Translations under genes and position numbers: made by a program
Shown here: one piece after another, positions 46,711 through 55,951 of the stretch
Position numbering within the stretch: position 1 is the first letter of the stretch
How the letters are laid out: each line of letters begins with the position of its first letter
Source of the DNA: Croceibacterium xixiisoli
GTDB taxonomy: Bacteria; Pseudomonadota; Alphaproteobacteria; Sphingomonadales; Sphingomonadaceae
Assembly: GCF_009827305.1 (NCBI RefSeq)
Contig: NZ_WTYJ01000001.1
Span: forward strand, 496,001-560,000
Length of the DNA stretch: 64,000 nt
Reading direction: 5' to 3'
Notes under the pieces: generated by a model
Seen by the model: the letters and a program-made list of their open reading frames with translations, nothing else
Databases searched by the model: none
What the model was told of the DNA's origin: nothing

Positions 46711-48057
46711 ATGAAGCTTTCAATTCGGAATTCCTGGCCGGTGATCCTGGCCGCGCTTGCCGCGCCGATCGCCGCGCAGGATCTCCGTTCCGAGCGGGTG
46801 CTCGAAGATGATGCGGTGGAGGCGGTTTCCTCCCCTGTCAGCGAGGCATTCAGCGATCTGGCCGTGACGCAGCCCACCTATCCCGCCGTCATGCAATGGA
46901 ATGTGGACAGTGCCCGGGCGCTTTTGCGCTATGCGGAGGGGATCGGCGCAGAAGGGCTGATTCCGGCGGACTATCAGGTCACGCAGCTGCGCAGTGCCAT
47001 TGATGCTGGCGAGGGGGCGCAGCTGGACGAACAGGCCAGCCGTACTTTCACCTGGCTGGTGGAAGATCTGCGCGATGGGCGCACGCCCATGTCCGCCCGC
47101 CGGCAATGGTTCGTGGTCGATCCCGATGCGGATCTGCTGCCCACCGGCCGGCTGATGCAGGATGCGCTGACCAGCGACGATGTGGCCGCCACCCTGTCCG
47201 GCCTCAACCCGACCCACCCTGATTACGCTGCCCTGCGTGAAGCGCTGGCCAGCGCTGGCAATGATACCCGCCGCAAGAATGCGATTCGCGCCAATATGGA
47301 TCGCTGGCGCTGGCTCGCGCGCGATCTGGGCGGGCAGTATCTGATCACCAATGTGCCCGAATATCAGCTGCGCCTGACGGTCAATGACCAGATCATCCGC
47401 ACCTATCGCACGGTCGTCGGCAAGCCGGGCCGCACGGCCACGCCGCAGCTGGCGGAAACCGTGTCGGGCGTGGTGTTCAACCCGACCTGGACCGTGCCGC
47501 AATCGATCGTGAAGGGGGAAGGGCTGGGCGCGCGCGTGCTCAACAATCCCACCTGGGCGCGCAACAACGGCTACCGCGCCACGCGCGGCGCCAATGGCTA
47601 TGTCAGCGTCGTGCAGCAGCCGGGCCCGGGCAATTCGCTGGGCATGATGAAGCTCGACATGCCAAACCCGCATGCGATCTTCCTGCATGACACGCCCTCG
47701 CGTCATCTGTTCAACAATGATAATCGTGCGCTCAGCCATGGCTGCATCCGCACCGAACGCGCGCTGGAACTGGCGATGACAATCGCCATCCTGGGCCAGG
47801 GCGCGACCCGCGAAGAAGCGGTCGATATCTCCCGCTCGGGCAAATACACCCGCGTGCCGGTGGTCAAGACGATGCCCGTCTACATCACCTATTTCACGAT
47901 GGGCCGTGACATCGACGGCAATCTGCGCAGCTTCAACGACATCTATGGTCGTGATGCGCCGGTGCTCGCCAGCTTCAACGCCGCCCGCGTGGGCAACCGC
48001 GCCCGTGTCACCAGTGAAGAAGCGGTCGAGATCGTCGACGATCTGCAGACCACCTGA
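46711..48057 (+). CDS. L,D-transpeptidase (YcbB/LdtD type)
   Basis: 448 aa periplasmic peptidoglycan cross-linker. An N-terminal signal (MKLSIRNSWPVILAALAAPIAAQ) is followed by a helical scaffold domain (about 50-190) and the YkuD catalytic domain. The active-site pattern HDTPSRHLFNNDNRALSHGCIR holds the catalytic His and Cys with the capping-loop length of YcbB-type enzymes. It makes 3-3 cross-links between diaminopimelate residues. ATG 46711 gives the signal peptide; the upstream extension is not plausible. Confidence 0.92.
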   Translation: MKLSIRNSWPVILAALAAPIAAQDLRSERVLEDDAVEAVSSPVSEAFSDLAVTQPTYPAVMQWNVDSARALLRYAEGIGAEGLIPADYQVTQLRSAIDAGEGAQLDEQASRTFTWLVEDLRDGRTPMSARRQWFVVDPDADLLPTGRLMQDALTSDDVAATLSGLNPTHPDYAALREALASAGNDTRRKNAIRANMDRWRWLARDLGGQYLITNVPEYQLRLTVNDQIIRTYRTVVGKPGRTATPQLAETVSGVVFNPTWTVPQSIVKGEGLGARVLNNPTWARNNGYRATRGANGYVSVVQQPGPGNSLGMMKLDMPNPHAIFLHDTPSRHLFNNDNRALSHGCIRTERALELAMTIAILGQGATREEAVDISRSGKYTRVPVVKTMPVYITYFTMGRDIDGNLRSFNDIYGRDAPVLASFNAARVGNRARVTSEEAVEIVDDLQTT

Positions 48058-48065
48058 TGTTCCTG

Positions 48066-48093
48066 CAGCCGGCCGGATCGTTCCGGCCGGCTG
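48066..48093. terminator. Bidirectional hairpin between two convergent peptidoglycan genes
   Basis: Perfect 12-base stem CAGCCGGCCGGA/TCCGGCCGGCTG with a 4-base loop in the 54-base gap between the YcbB-type gene and the YkuD_2 gene. T-tract is poor on both strands. Confidence 0.65.
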
Positions 48094-48111
48094 TTGCAGG
48101 CTCAGCTATGA

Positions 48112-48732
48112 TCAGGTGATGCCGAGCTGTTCGGCATAGAGCAAGCGCCCGCCGGACAGGTGCCACAGCGCTTCGCGAAAATCCTCCGGCCCCATCGCAA
48201 AGCAGCCGTTCGAACGGCCCAGCCGCCCCCAGCGCGCCACATGTTCGGGCGTCGCATAGCTGGCCGCATGCATCACGATGGCGCGCGGCAGGGCATTGGA
48301 ATTGTCCGCATCCAGCCCACCCAGCCGGATCGAGGTGCCATAGCGACCGGTGTACCATTCCCACGAGATATAGGCGCCCCGGCTGGTGCAGAGCGATCCG
48401 TCGACATTCGAAAAATTCTTCAGCCAGCCATCATGTTCCGGGTCCGATCCGGTCCCATGAGTCACCAGGAAACTGCGGACGGTGCCGTTTTCCAGATTGG
48501 CGAAATGGAACCGGGGAATGGACGAATGCACGCCGAAATCGGCGATCCCGGCGATGTCGCGTCGCCACAGCACGTCGCCTGCGCGTTCGACTTCGCGCTT
48601 GGCGATGTCGAGAATGCGGCGGGTACGCTCGTCAGGCGCGGCCTGTGCGGCCACGCGCAGCGGCAGGGCCAGTGCGGCGGCGCCAGCGGTGGAGGCGGCA
48701 AGGAAATCACGGCGGTTCATGGGCAGGGGCAT
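48112..48732 (-). CDS. Murein L,D-transpeptidase catalytic domain protein (YkuD_2 family)
   Basis: 206 aa. The N-terminus MNRRDFLAASTAGAAALALP is a Tat-type signal (RRDF), so the protein is exported folded. The mature part shows the YkuD_2 family blocks FGVHSSIPRFHFANLENG, THGTGSDPEHDGWLKNFSN, SRGAYIS and the catalytic GRSNGCFAMGPEDF. The histidine in VMHAASYAT precedes the Cys, as in L,D-transpeptidases. Substrate unknown; probably peptidoglycan. ATG 48732 or 48720 are both possible. Confidence 0.85.
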   Translation of the reverse strand: MPLPMNRRDFLAASTAGAAALALPLRVAAQAAPDERTRRILDIAKREVERAGDVLWRRDIAGIADFGVHSSIPRFHFANLENGTVRSFLVTHGTGSDPEHDGWLKNFSNVDGSLCTSRGAYISWEWYTGRYGTSIRLGGLDADNSNALPRAIVMHAASYATPEHVARWGRLGRSNGCFAMGPEDFREALWHLSGGRLLYAEQLGIT

Positions 48733-48792
48733 AACCGCTTCATGCCAGCAATTGAATAGCCGCGCGATGAACGTACGGTTCCGGCGCAGGGA

Positions 48793-49728
48793 TCACCCTG
48801 CCGCGCGGATCGCGTCGATCGCCTTGCGGCTGGCCGCGACATAGGCGCCCTGGGCGTGGCGATGGGTGCCGACGAAATGGATGAAGGCCGTATCGGGCTT
48901 CAGCGTTTCGCCCCAGTAGTTGGGATAACGATCAACCGGCAGCAGCACCTGGTTCGATTCATTGGCCAGCACGAAATTGGACGTGATCTGCTCCGTGCCC
49001 CAGATATGCGTGTCGGCCGGGCCTATCATCCGTTCCATTTCCGCCAGGAAGGCGGCGGCCAGCCTCCGGTCCGGCCCCATGGCGGAAAATCCGGCAAAGC
49101 CTGAACAGCCGCGCACATAGCGCCAGCCGCGTTCATCGGGGATCATCCCCAGCCGCGATTCGACCCGGCGCTGCACATGGCCTTCGCCCGGTCCTTCGGG
49201 ATAGAGTTGCCGGGCGATCTCAGCCGTGGGCAGCACGCCGATTTCGGCGTCGTGCCCGCCCAGCAGGATGAAGCTGTGGTTGCGGGCAATGGCGCCCGCC
49301 ACTTCATCCACCGGCCCGGTGGTCACCGTGTCGCTGTCCAGTTGCACCCAATATTCGCTGTCGCGCCGGTCCAGGATGGTCAGCAGCCGTTCCCAGGTGC
49401 CCCCTTTGGGGAAGGGGCCGCGCATCACGCTGTCCAGTCGGATCAGTTCGGGATCGCCGCAATGATGCGCCAGCACCGCGCGGTCCTGCGCGGTCAGCGT
49501 GCCGTCATCCAGAATGACGATGCGGCCGCGCCGCAGATGGTGCCACAGGGATTTGACCGCCACCAGATAGGGCAGCAGCACCGCCGTGCCCATCATGGAA
49601 AACAGCACCAGCCCGTCATTGCGCGGCTGGATTGGCGGCGTTTCGAGGATATCGGCGATGGCATCCGCATGGCGGGCGGCTTCGATCTGGCTGCGCCAGC
49701 GATGCGGCAGGAACCGGTGTATCGTCAT
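48793..49728 (-). CDS. Putative GT-A-like glycosyltransferase of unknown specificity
   Basis: 311 aa, no signal peptide. A strand ending EYWVQLDSDTVTTGPVDEV carries a DxD-like Asp131-x-Asp133, as in GT-A transferases using metal-bound sugar nucleotides. The preceding VILDDGTLTAQDRAVLAHHC and following IWGTEQITSNFVLAN segments fit that fold as well. Specificity and even activity cannot be told. It is a single gene between the YkuD_2 gene and the retropepsin-like gene, on the same strand as both. Confidence 0.55.
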   Translation of the reverse strand: MTIHRFLPHRWRSQIEAARHADAIADILETPPIQPRNDGLVLFSMMGTAVLLPYLVAVKSLWHHLRRGRIVILDDGTLTAQDRAVLAHHCGDPELIRLDSVMRGPFPKGGTWERLLTILDRRDSEYWVQLDSDTVTTGPVDEVAGAIARNHSFILLGGHDAEIGVLPTAEIARQLYPEGPGEGHVQRRVESRLGMIPDERGWRYVRGCSGFAGFSAMGPDRRLAAAFLAEMERMIGPADTHIWGTEQITSNFVLANESNQVLLPVDRYPNYWGETLKPDTAFIHFVGTHRHAQGAYVAASRKAIDAIRAAG

Positions 49729-49787
49729 GCCGCCATCCTTAGCATGCGGGGGTTAAGCGAAAGTATGCCGGATCCCGCCTCGCGCGA

Positions 49788-50297
49788 TCAATGGCCGATC
49801 AGCAGGGTATCGCCCTGCATTTCCACCGGACCGATGCGGCTGAGGAAGGATTGGCCGAGCAGCGATGTGGTCAGCCCGGCCGGGACGATAACCGCATCGA
49901 TCCGCTCCGCTGCCAGATCGCCCATCTGCACCTGATCGATCACGATGGCCTTGCCCATCACCGTCCCACTCGCCCCGCGGCCGACCGGCACGATCTCGTC
50001 CTCGTTCCAGTCGAACCCCAGCGCCGCCGCATCTGCGCCGGTCAGGGCGATCACGCTGGCGCCGGTATCGACCAGCATTTCCACCGCACGGCCATCGATG
50101 GTGACAGGGGCGTAGAAATGCCCGTTTTCCGACCGTGGCAGGGTCACGGCGCCTGCTGGCCCCTGTGGCGCATCGGTCCTGGCCGTCACAGCCGGCTCAC
50201 TGGTGGCCACTGGCTGGCTGGCGGGCGGATCCTTCCCGGCCACCCAACCCAGGGCGCCGGCAGCGGCAACCAGTGCCAATATGGCGTTCGTCTTCAT
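49788..50297 (-). CDS. Retropepsin-like aspartic protease (TIGR02281 type), membrane-anchored
   Basis: 169 aa. A single N-terminal helix (AILALVAAAGALGWVAG) anchors it facing the periplasm. A Pro/Ala linker leads to a retropepsin-like domain with the catalytic DTGAS (Asp77) in VEMLVDTGASVIALTG and the second conserved segment TSLLGQSFLSRIG. Only one active-site aspartate per chain, so it should work as a dimer like retroviral proteases. Substrates of the family are unknown. Confidence 0.85.
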   Translation of the reverse strand: MKTNAILALVAAAGALGWVAGKDPPASQPVATSEPAVTARTDAPQGPAGAVTLPRSENGHFYAPVTIDGRAVEMLVDTGASVIALTGADAAALGFDWNEDEIVPVGRGASGTVMGKAIVIDQVQMGDLAAERIDAVIVPAGLTTSLLGQSFLSRIGPVEMQGDTLLIGH

Positions 50298-50356
50298 GCC
50301 CGCCAGGCTAGCGGATCAGGCTTAACCCGCCGTAAAGTCGCAGGCAGGTGAACAGC

Positions 50357-51505
50357 CTATTCGGCCGCCTGCACTTCTTCCGTAACGGCCTTCCCCGCGT
50401 CGGACATGTCCGCTTCGATCTGCGCCGCGCGCTGTTCCACCAGCGCCACGATGTGATCGAGCATATTGGCGTCCTGCACATGGTGATCGGTCACGCCGGA
50501 CAGATAGACCATATGCTTGCCGTTGCCGCCGCCGGTGATCCCGATATCGGTCTCGCGCGCCTCGCCCGGGCCATTGACCACGCAGCCCAGCACGGACAGC
50601 GACAGCGGCGTCTTGATATGCTGCAGCCGGGCTTCCAGCGCCTGCACCGTGCGGATCACATCGAACCCCTGCCGCGCGCAGGACGGGCAGGATACCACCC
50701 GCACGCCGCGCGTGCGCAGGCCCAGCGCCTTGAGCATTTCGAACCCGACGCGCACTTCCTCTTCCGGTTCGGCCGACAGCGAAACGCGGATCGTGTCGCC
50801 GATCCCAGCCCACAGCAGATTGCCCATCCCGATCGAGGATTTCACCGTCCCGCCGATCAGCCCGCCGGCCTCGGTAATGCCCAGATGCAGCGGGCAATCC
50901 ACCGCATCGGCCAGCCCGTTGTAGGCGGCCACGGCCAGGAACACGTCGCTGGCCTTCACCGCCACCTTGTATTCGTGGAAATCGTGATCCTGCAGCAGCT
51001 TGATATGGTCGAGCGCGCTTTCCACCAGCGCTTCGGGGCAGGGCTCGCCGTATTTTTCCAGCAGATCCTTTTCCAGGCTGCCGGCGTTCACGCCGATCCG
51101 GATGGCGCAGCCATTGGCCTTGGCCGCGCGGACCACTTCGGCCACGCGGTCGGATGATCCGATATTGCCCGGGTTGATCCGCAGGCAGGCCGCGCCCGCA
51201 TCGGCGGCTTCCAGCGCGCGCTTATAATGGAAATGAATATCCGCCACGATCGGGATGTTCGCCGCGCGGACGATCTCTCCCAGCGCCGCGGTGCTTTCCA
51301 CATCTGGGCAGGATACGCGGATGATATCGGCCCCGGCATCCTCGCACCGGCGGATCTGGTCGATCGTCGCGCGCGCGTCGGATGTCAGCGTGTTGGTCAT
51401 GGTCTGCACCGTGATCGGGGCATCGCCACCAACGGGCACATTGCCGACCATGATCTGGCGGCTCTTGCGGCGCTCGATATCGCGCCAGGGACGAATGGAG
51501 GACAT
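50357..51505 (-). CDS. ispG: 4-hydroxy-3-methylbut-2-enyl diphosphate synthase (flavodoxin)
   Basis: 382 aa iron-sulfur enzyme of the MEP isoprenoid pathway. The TIM-barrel part begins [27 protein letters not shown] with VQTMTNT; the 4Fe-4S ligands are in [14 protein letters not shown] and [12 protein letters not shown] plus a conserved glutamate beyond. It supplies HMBPP for quinones and carotenoids. The Ala/Glu-rich C-terminus extends past the family core. Confidence 0.95.
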   Translation of the reverse strand: MSSIRPWRDIERRKSRQIMVGNVPVGGDAPITVQTMTNTLTSDARATIDQIRRCEDAGADIIRVSCPDVESTAALGEIVRAANIPIVADIHFHYKRALEAADAGAACLRINPGNIGSSDRVAEVVRAAKANGCAIRIGVNAGSLEKDLLEKYGEPCPEALVESALDHIKLLQDHDFHEYKVAVKASDVFLAVAAYNGLADAVDCPLHLGITEAGGLIGGTVKSSIGMGNLLWAGIGDTIRVSLSAEPEEEVRVGFEMLKALGLRTRGVRVVSCPSCARQGFDVIRTVQALEARLQHIKTPLSLSVLGCVVNGPGEARETDIGITGGGNGKHMVYLSGVTDHHVQDANMLDHIVALVEQRAAQIEADMSDAGKAVTEEVQAAE

Positions 51506-51720
51506 GGCGGCCCCTATACGCCCTTCCTGCGTCAGGGAAAAGTCATGCGCTGCATTGATCCGTCACCCGGGGGCAAAAGCCCGCAGCCATGGCGCAATTT
51601 CGCATTGGCCGCTTTCGGGTGCGGGCGATTTGGTGCATTGCGCCAGGGGCCTGCTCCATGGCCGGTTCCGCCGGTGCCGGGGCTGGTCTGCGGCCGTCCC
51701 CGCCGCCCGGAATTCTGCCG

Positions 51721-53481
51721 ATGCCGCATCAGAGCGAATCACTGCTGTTTCTCGGTTTCGTGCTGCTGGCCTTCGCGCTGGCCAGCGTGATGCTGTTCCG
51801 TCGGCTCGGGCTGGGGGCGACGCTGGGTTATCTGGTCGCCGGGGCGATGATCGGGCCACATGTCTTCGGCTTGGCCGGGGGTGCGCAGGCAATGATGCAT
51901 TTCGCCGAATTCGGCATCGTCATGCTGCTGTTCGTGGTCGGGCTGGAACTCAATCCCACCCGGCTGTGGCGCATGCGGCGCGATATCTTCGGCGTCGGCA
52001 CGCTGCAGGTGGTGGCCTGCGGGCTGGCGATCACCGGCGTGATCCTGCTGTTTACCGGTTTCAGCCCCGCCGCCGCGCTCGCGCTGGGCTTGCCGCTGGC
52101 GCTCTCGTCCACCGCCCAGGTGCTGCCGATGCTGCAATCGGCCGGCCGGCTGCAGACCCCGCTGGGCGAACGGGCCTTTGCGATCCTGCTGTTTCAGGAT
52201 CTGTCGATCATCCCGCTGATCACCATCGTTGCCGCGCTCAGCCGCAACCCGGCGCACGCGCAGGGGCCCGAAGGCTGGGTGCTGGCACTGATGACGCTGG
52301 CCGCCATCGCCGGGCTGATCGCGGCGGGCCGCTTCGTTATTCGCCCGTTGTTCAGCCTCATCGGCCGGCTGGGCGAACGCGAATTGTTCGTCATGGCGGC
52401 GCTCCTCACCGTGGTGGCCAGTGCCGCGCTGATGGAACTGCTGGGCCTTTCCACCGCGCTTGGCGCCTTCATCGCCGGGGTGATGCTGGCCGATTCGCCC
52501 TATCGGCATGAGCTGGAGGCGGATGTCGAACCCTTCCGCTCGATCCTGCTCGGCCTGTTCTTCGTCTCCGTGGGCATGATGCTGGATCTGCACGCCATTG
52601 CCGAACGCCCGCTGTTCGTGATCGGCATGGCCCTGGGGCTGATCGTGGTGAAGGTGGCGGTGATCTTCGCCATTGGCCGCTTGTTCGGCATGGCCTGGCG
52701 CGCCGCCTTCGCGCTTGGCCTGCTGCTCAGCCAGGGCGGCGAATTCGGCTTCGTGCTGTTTGCCCAGGCACAATCGGCGCTCCTGATCGATGCGGAGGCG
52801 GCCAGCCTGTTTTCCGCCGTCGTTACCTTCTCCATGGCGACGACCCCCTTCCTGATGATGGCCACGCGCCGCATCCGCGCGGCGCCGGCTTCCGCGCCCG
52901 GGGAACGGGACGGCCCGGTCGATGAAGGCGCCCGCGCGCTGGTGGTCGGCTTCGGCCGCTTCGGGCAGACGGTGGCACAGACGCTGATGGCCGGCGGCAT
53001 ATCCGTCACCCTGATCGACAGCGATGTGGAAATGATCGACGTCGCCGGCGATTTCGGGGCCACGGTCTATTTCGGGGATGGCATGCGGATCGATCTGCTG
53101 CGCCAGGCCGGGGCCGGCAATGCGCAGGCGATCCTGTTCTGCACCGATGGCGATCAGGTCGATGCCGGTTTCACCCACGCTGTCCACGCCGCCTTCCCGC
53201 AGGCGGCGATCTATGTGCGCGGCTTCGATCGCCGCAGCCTGCTGCGCCTGCATGATGCCCCGGTGGAAAATGTCACCCGCGAAGTGCTGGAATCGGCGAT
53301 GAGCATGGCGCGGCTGGCGCTGGATCGGCTGGGCCTGAGCGTGGAGGAAATCGACCGGGCGGAAATGATCTATCGCACCCATGATCAGGATCGGCTCGAT
53401 CGCCAGATCGATAGCGGCGATCTGCACGCCGCGCGGGAGATTATCCTGACGAAGCCGGAAATTCAGGCCGAACGGCGCTGA
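51721..53481 (+). CDS. CPA2-family cation:proton antiporter with RCK domain (KefB/KefC-like)
   Basis: 586 aa. About twelve or thirteen helices (residues 1-385) include the CPA2 ion-site helix FVVGLELNPTRLW, the FQDLSIIPL segment and the SQGGEFGFVLF motif. A cytosolic RCK_N (TrkA-N) domain follows with VVGFGRFGQTVAQTLMAGG and the acidic end of strand two (LIDSDVEMI). This is the layout of glutathione-gated K+ efflux systems. ATG 51721 begins the conserved N-terminus; the upstream frame from 51589 has no conserved residues. No KefF/KefG ancillary gene is adjacent. Confidence 0.9.
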   Translation: MPHQSESLLFLGFVLLAFALASVMLFRRLGLGATLGYLVAGAMIGPHVFGLAGGAQAMMHFAEFGIVMLLFVVGLELNPTRLWRMRRDIFGVGTLQVVACGLAITGVILLFTGFSPAAALALGLPLALSSTAQVLPMLQSAGRLQTPLGERAFAILLFQDLSIIPLITIVAALSRNPAHAQGPEGWVLALMTLAAIAGLIAAGRFVIRPLFSLIGRLGERELFVMAALLTVVASAALMELLGLSTALGAFIAGVMLADSPYRHELEADVEPFRSILLGLFFVSVGMMLDLHAIAERPLFVIGMALGLIVVKVAVIFAIGRLFGMAWRAAFALGLLLSQGGEFGFVLFAQAQSALLIDAEAASLFSAVVTFSMATTPFLMMATRRIRAAPASAPGERDGPVDEGARALVVGFGRFGQTVAQTLMAGGISVTLIDSDVEMIDVAGDFGATVYFGDGMRIDLLRQAGAGNAQAILFCTDGDQVDAGFTHAVHAAFPQAAIYVRGFDRRSLLRLHDAPVENVTREVLESAMSMARLALDRLGLSVEEIDRAEMIYRTHDQDRLDRQIDSGDLHAAREIILTKPEIQAERR

Positions 53482-54015
53482 TCAACCCAGCGACAATTCG
53501 TACAGAAATTCATCGTCGCGCTTGTTGCCCACCCAGAAATCCAGGTCGGCGACATGGGCAAAGCCGTGCCGGGCATAGAACCGCTGGGCCCCGGTGTTTT
53601 CGCTATAGACGGACAGCTGGATCGCATCGGCGCCCCAGCCGCGTGCTTCGGCCTGGACCCATTGCATCAGTGCTGCACCGATCCCCAGCCCGGTGGTGTC
53701 GGCGCCGCAATACAGTTGGCTCAGCATGACGGGACCCGCCGGCTGGGGGGCGGGGCGTTCGGGAAATCCTTCGCCCAGCACGATCAGCGCATAGCCGGCG
53801 ATCTGCCCGTCGCGTTCGGCCAGGCAGATCCGCTTTTTCGGATCGGCCAGATGCGCGCGATAGCTGGCCTGGCTGCGTGCTTGCGCCAGAAATGCCGCCA
53901 GATCTTCGGCGGCGTACAGCGTGCCGAAGGCCGCGACGAAGGCATCGCGCGCAAATTGCGCCAGCGTTTCGGTATCGGCCAGGGTCGCCAGGCGCAGAGT
54001 GGTCGGGCTGGTCAC
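53482..54015 (-). CDS. GNAT-family N-acetyltransferase
   Basis: 177 aa. GNAT motifs: RLATLADTETLAQFARDAF at the start, IAGYALIVLG strand, the acetyl-CoA loop LYCGADTTGLGIGAALMQWVQ, and LSVYSENTGAQRFYARHGFAHV. It transfers an acetyl group to an unknown amine, possibly a small molecule or protein N-terminus. GTG 54015 overlaps the RDD gene stop (GTGA), making it the last gene of the seven-gene membrane operon. Confidence 0.85.
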   Translation of the reverse strand: MTSPTTLRLATLADTETLAQFARDAFVAAFGTLYAAEDLAAFLAQARSQASYRAHLADPKKRICLAERDGQIAGYALIVLGEGFPERPAPQPAGPVMLSQLYCGADTTGLGIGAALMQWVQAEARGWGADAIQLSVYSENTGAQRFYARHGFAHVADLDFWVGNKRDDEFLYELSLG

Positions 54016-54902
54016 GAAAACTTGTCTTTCTTGCGATTGCCGAAGCGCATGTTGCGTTCCAGCCGGGCGCGCAGCGCGGCATAGAACGCTTCCAGAAACG
54101 CGCGTTCGTCGCCGGCGCCGCTGGTCCAGCCGATCTTGATGCAGATCGCATCCATCACCTTGCGCATGGCTTCGGGCTGGTTGTTGCGCAGCACGCTTTC
54201 CAGCACCTGCAGCTCGTGTTCGCCATAGACCGACAGCTCGGCATCGCCGAACTGATAGGCTGGCGTCACGGTCGCCGCCGGAACGCCCTGCGCCGATACG
54301 GACATCGCATCGGGCAGCTTGCGCCGGTCGGTTTCCACCACCCAGGTGCCGGCAACCAGATCGCCGGCGCGCAGATTGTCGCGGTTGAAACAGGGGAACA
54401 GCAGGAAAATCGCCAGCCAGGCGAACAGCAGCAGATTGATCACCCCGCCTGCCGCCTGCCCGGTGATCAGCAGCATGACGGGGATGAACACCTCCACATC
54501 GCGCAGCAGATTGCGTGCGATCACCGCTTCGGCCGTCAACCGGCCGCCGCCGCGCGCCACCACTCTTATGCCCAGCGCCCGCTTGCCCGGGGTCGCCCCG
54601 CGCGGTCCCAGTTCGAACCACAGGAAATAGCCGAACCGGGCGAAGAACAGGAACAGCAGCACGATCACGGCCAGCAGTTCGATGCCCGGCGCAGCGCCCT
54701 CCCCAACCGAAAACGTCCCCACGCCGATCGCGATCGCAGCGATCAGGAACAGGATCACGGCCACGATCATCAGGGCCAGATCCAGCAGCAGTGCACCGGC
54801 GCGGGCGCTGCGGCTGGCAATGGTCAGCGGCAGCGACAGCCCCTCGGCCGTGGTCAGTTGCCGGGCGCGACCCTCGGGGCTCTGGCGTTTCACCTTGCTC
54901 AT
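54012..54902 (-). CDS. RDD family membrane protein
   Basis: 296 aa. The RDD domain spans about 25-190, with RSARAGALLLDLALM (the Arg/Asp pattern), two long helices, the GPRGATPGKRALGIRVV turn and NLLRDVEVFIPVMLLI. The last 100 residues are soluble and helical (ELQVLESVLRNNQPEAMRKVMDAICIKIGW), probably cytosolic. RDD proteins are integral membrane proteins; some act in cation exchange, but most are uncharacterised. It lies after SpoIIM with a 4-base overlap. Confidence 0.85.
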   Translation of the reverse strand: MSKVKRQSPEGRARQLTTAEGLSLPLTIASRSARAGALLLDLALMIVAVILFLIAAIAIGVGTFSVGEGAAPGIELLAVIVLLFLFFARFGYFLWFELGPRGATPGKRALGIRVVARGGGRLTAEAVIARNLLRDVEVFIPVMLLITGQAAGGVINLLLFAWLAIFLLFPCFNRDNLRAGDLVAGTWVVETDRRKLPDAMSVSAQGVPAATVTPAYQFGDAELSVYGEHELQVLESVLRNNQPEAMRKVMDAICIKIGWTSGAGDERAFLEAFYAALRARLERNMRFGNRKKDKFS

Positions 54903-55951
54903 GCGATGGTCGCGCTCCGGCGGCGCAGCACGGTGAAATAGGTGATCCAGAACAGCAGCATCATGCTCCCGACTGCGGCGCGTGCGGGCGCGGGTTGCAA
55001 CAGCTGGCGGGCATAGCCTTCCAGCAGTCCGGCAATGGCCAGCATCACCACCACGCCCACCATCACCGTGGCCGCACGCCGGCCGCTGCTTTCCGCTGCG
55101 ACCAGCACCGACTGGCTGCCGGGGAAGGCCATGGACCGGCCGATATGCAGGCCGGCGGCACCCGCCAGCAGGATCGCCAGCAATTCGGTGGTGCCGTGGA
55201 TCGACAGCCAGGCCGCGAATTCCCAGCCCAGACCGGCATCGACGAACAGCCACATCATCGCCCCCAGCACGGCGGTGTTGTACACCAGCAGCAGCACGGT
55301 GGGGATGCCGAAGGCGAAGCCGAGCGCGAAGGCCAGGATGGAAACCGCGCTGTTGTTGGAAAACAGATAGGTGGCAAACACGGTCAGCCCTTCGGCGTCA
55401 TTCTGGCCTGAAAGGCTGGCCGCCAGCGCCTCCCGCGTGGCGCCGGGCGCCCGCCCGCTGCTCATCTCGCCCGGGATCAGCCGGTGATACCATTCGACAT
55501 CGCGCGCCACCAGCAACCAGCCGACCATGGTGCCGGCGACCATCACCGCCAGGGCGATGCAGATTTCCAGCCACAGGGCGCGCACCGCCTCGCTCCAGCC
55601 GCCGGCCAGGAAGCGGCGGAACCAGCCGGGAAAGCCGTCGCGCGGGCCATAGATCTGGAACCAGGCGCGCCGCACCAGCGATTCTAGATAGCCCAGCGTA
55701 CCCGCGTCCAGCGTGGTTTCGCGCGCCACCGCCAGGCTTGATGCGGCTTGCCGATACAGCACCGGCAGCGCCAGCAGATCGTCATCGGAAATCCGCCGTG
55801 GGCGACCTTTTTCCAGCGCCACGACAATCGCTTCCAACCGCCGCCAGTCGGTCTCGCGTTCCAGCCGGAACCGGTCGGATCGCAGGGATGCGGCTTCGAT
55901 ATCGGGGGGCGAGATGTCCTCGGCCCGGCCGAAGAAGGGAAACAGAGCCAT
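54899..55951 (-). CDS. Stage II sporulation protein M (SpoIIM)-like membrane protein
   Basis: 350 aa. The first 110 residues are soluble, with a RESD-type helix bundle (DDDLLALPVLYRQAASSLAVAR). About six transmembrane helices follow, including LWLEICIALAVMVAGTMVGWLL, FATYLFSNNSAVSILAFALG and HGTTELLAILLAGAAGLHIG, the signature of SpoIIM-like proteins. The organism need not sporulate: in Gram-negatives this family accompanies MoxR/DUF58 genes. One-base overlap with DUF58. Confidence 0.85.
   Translation of the reverse strand: MALFPFFGRAEDISPPDIEAASLRSDRFRLERETDWRRLEAIVVALEKGRPRRISDDDLLALPVLYRQAASSLAVARETTLDAGTLGYLESLVRRAWFQIYGPRDGFPGWFRRFLAGGWSEAVRALWLEICIALAVMVAGTMVGWLLVARDVEWYHRLIPGEMSSGRAPGATREALAASLSGQNDAEGLTVFATYLFSNNSAVSILAFALGFAFGIPTVLLLVYNTAVLGAMMWLFVDAGLGWEFAAWLSIHGTTELLAILLAGAAGLHIGRSMAFPGSQSVLVAAESSGRRAATVMVGVVVMLAIAGLLEGYARQLLQPAPARAAVGSMMLLFWITYFTVLRRRSATIA

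Noticed and set aside
51739-53427. 562-aa minus-strand open frame under the Kef-type gene
   Set aside because: Shadow frame: composition dominated by Gln, His, Arg, Ala, no domain; the plus strand has a conserved antiporter.
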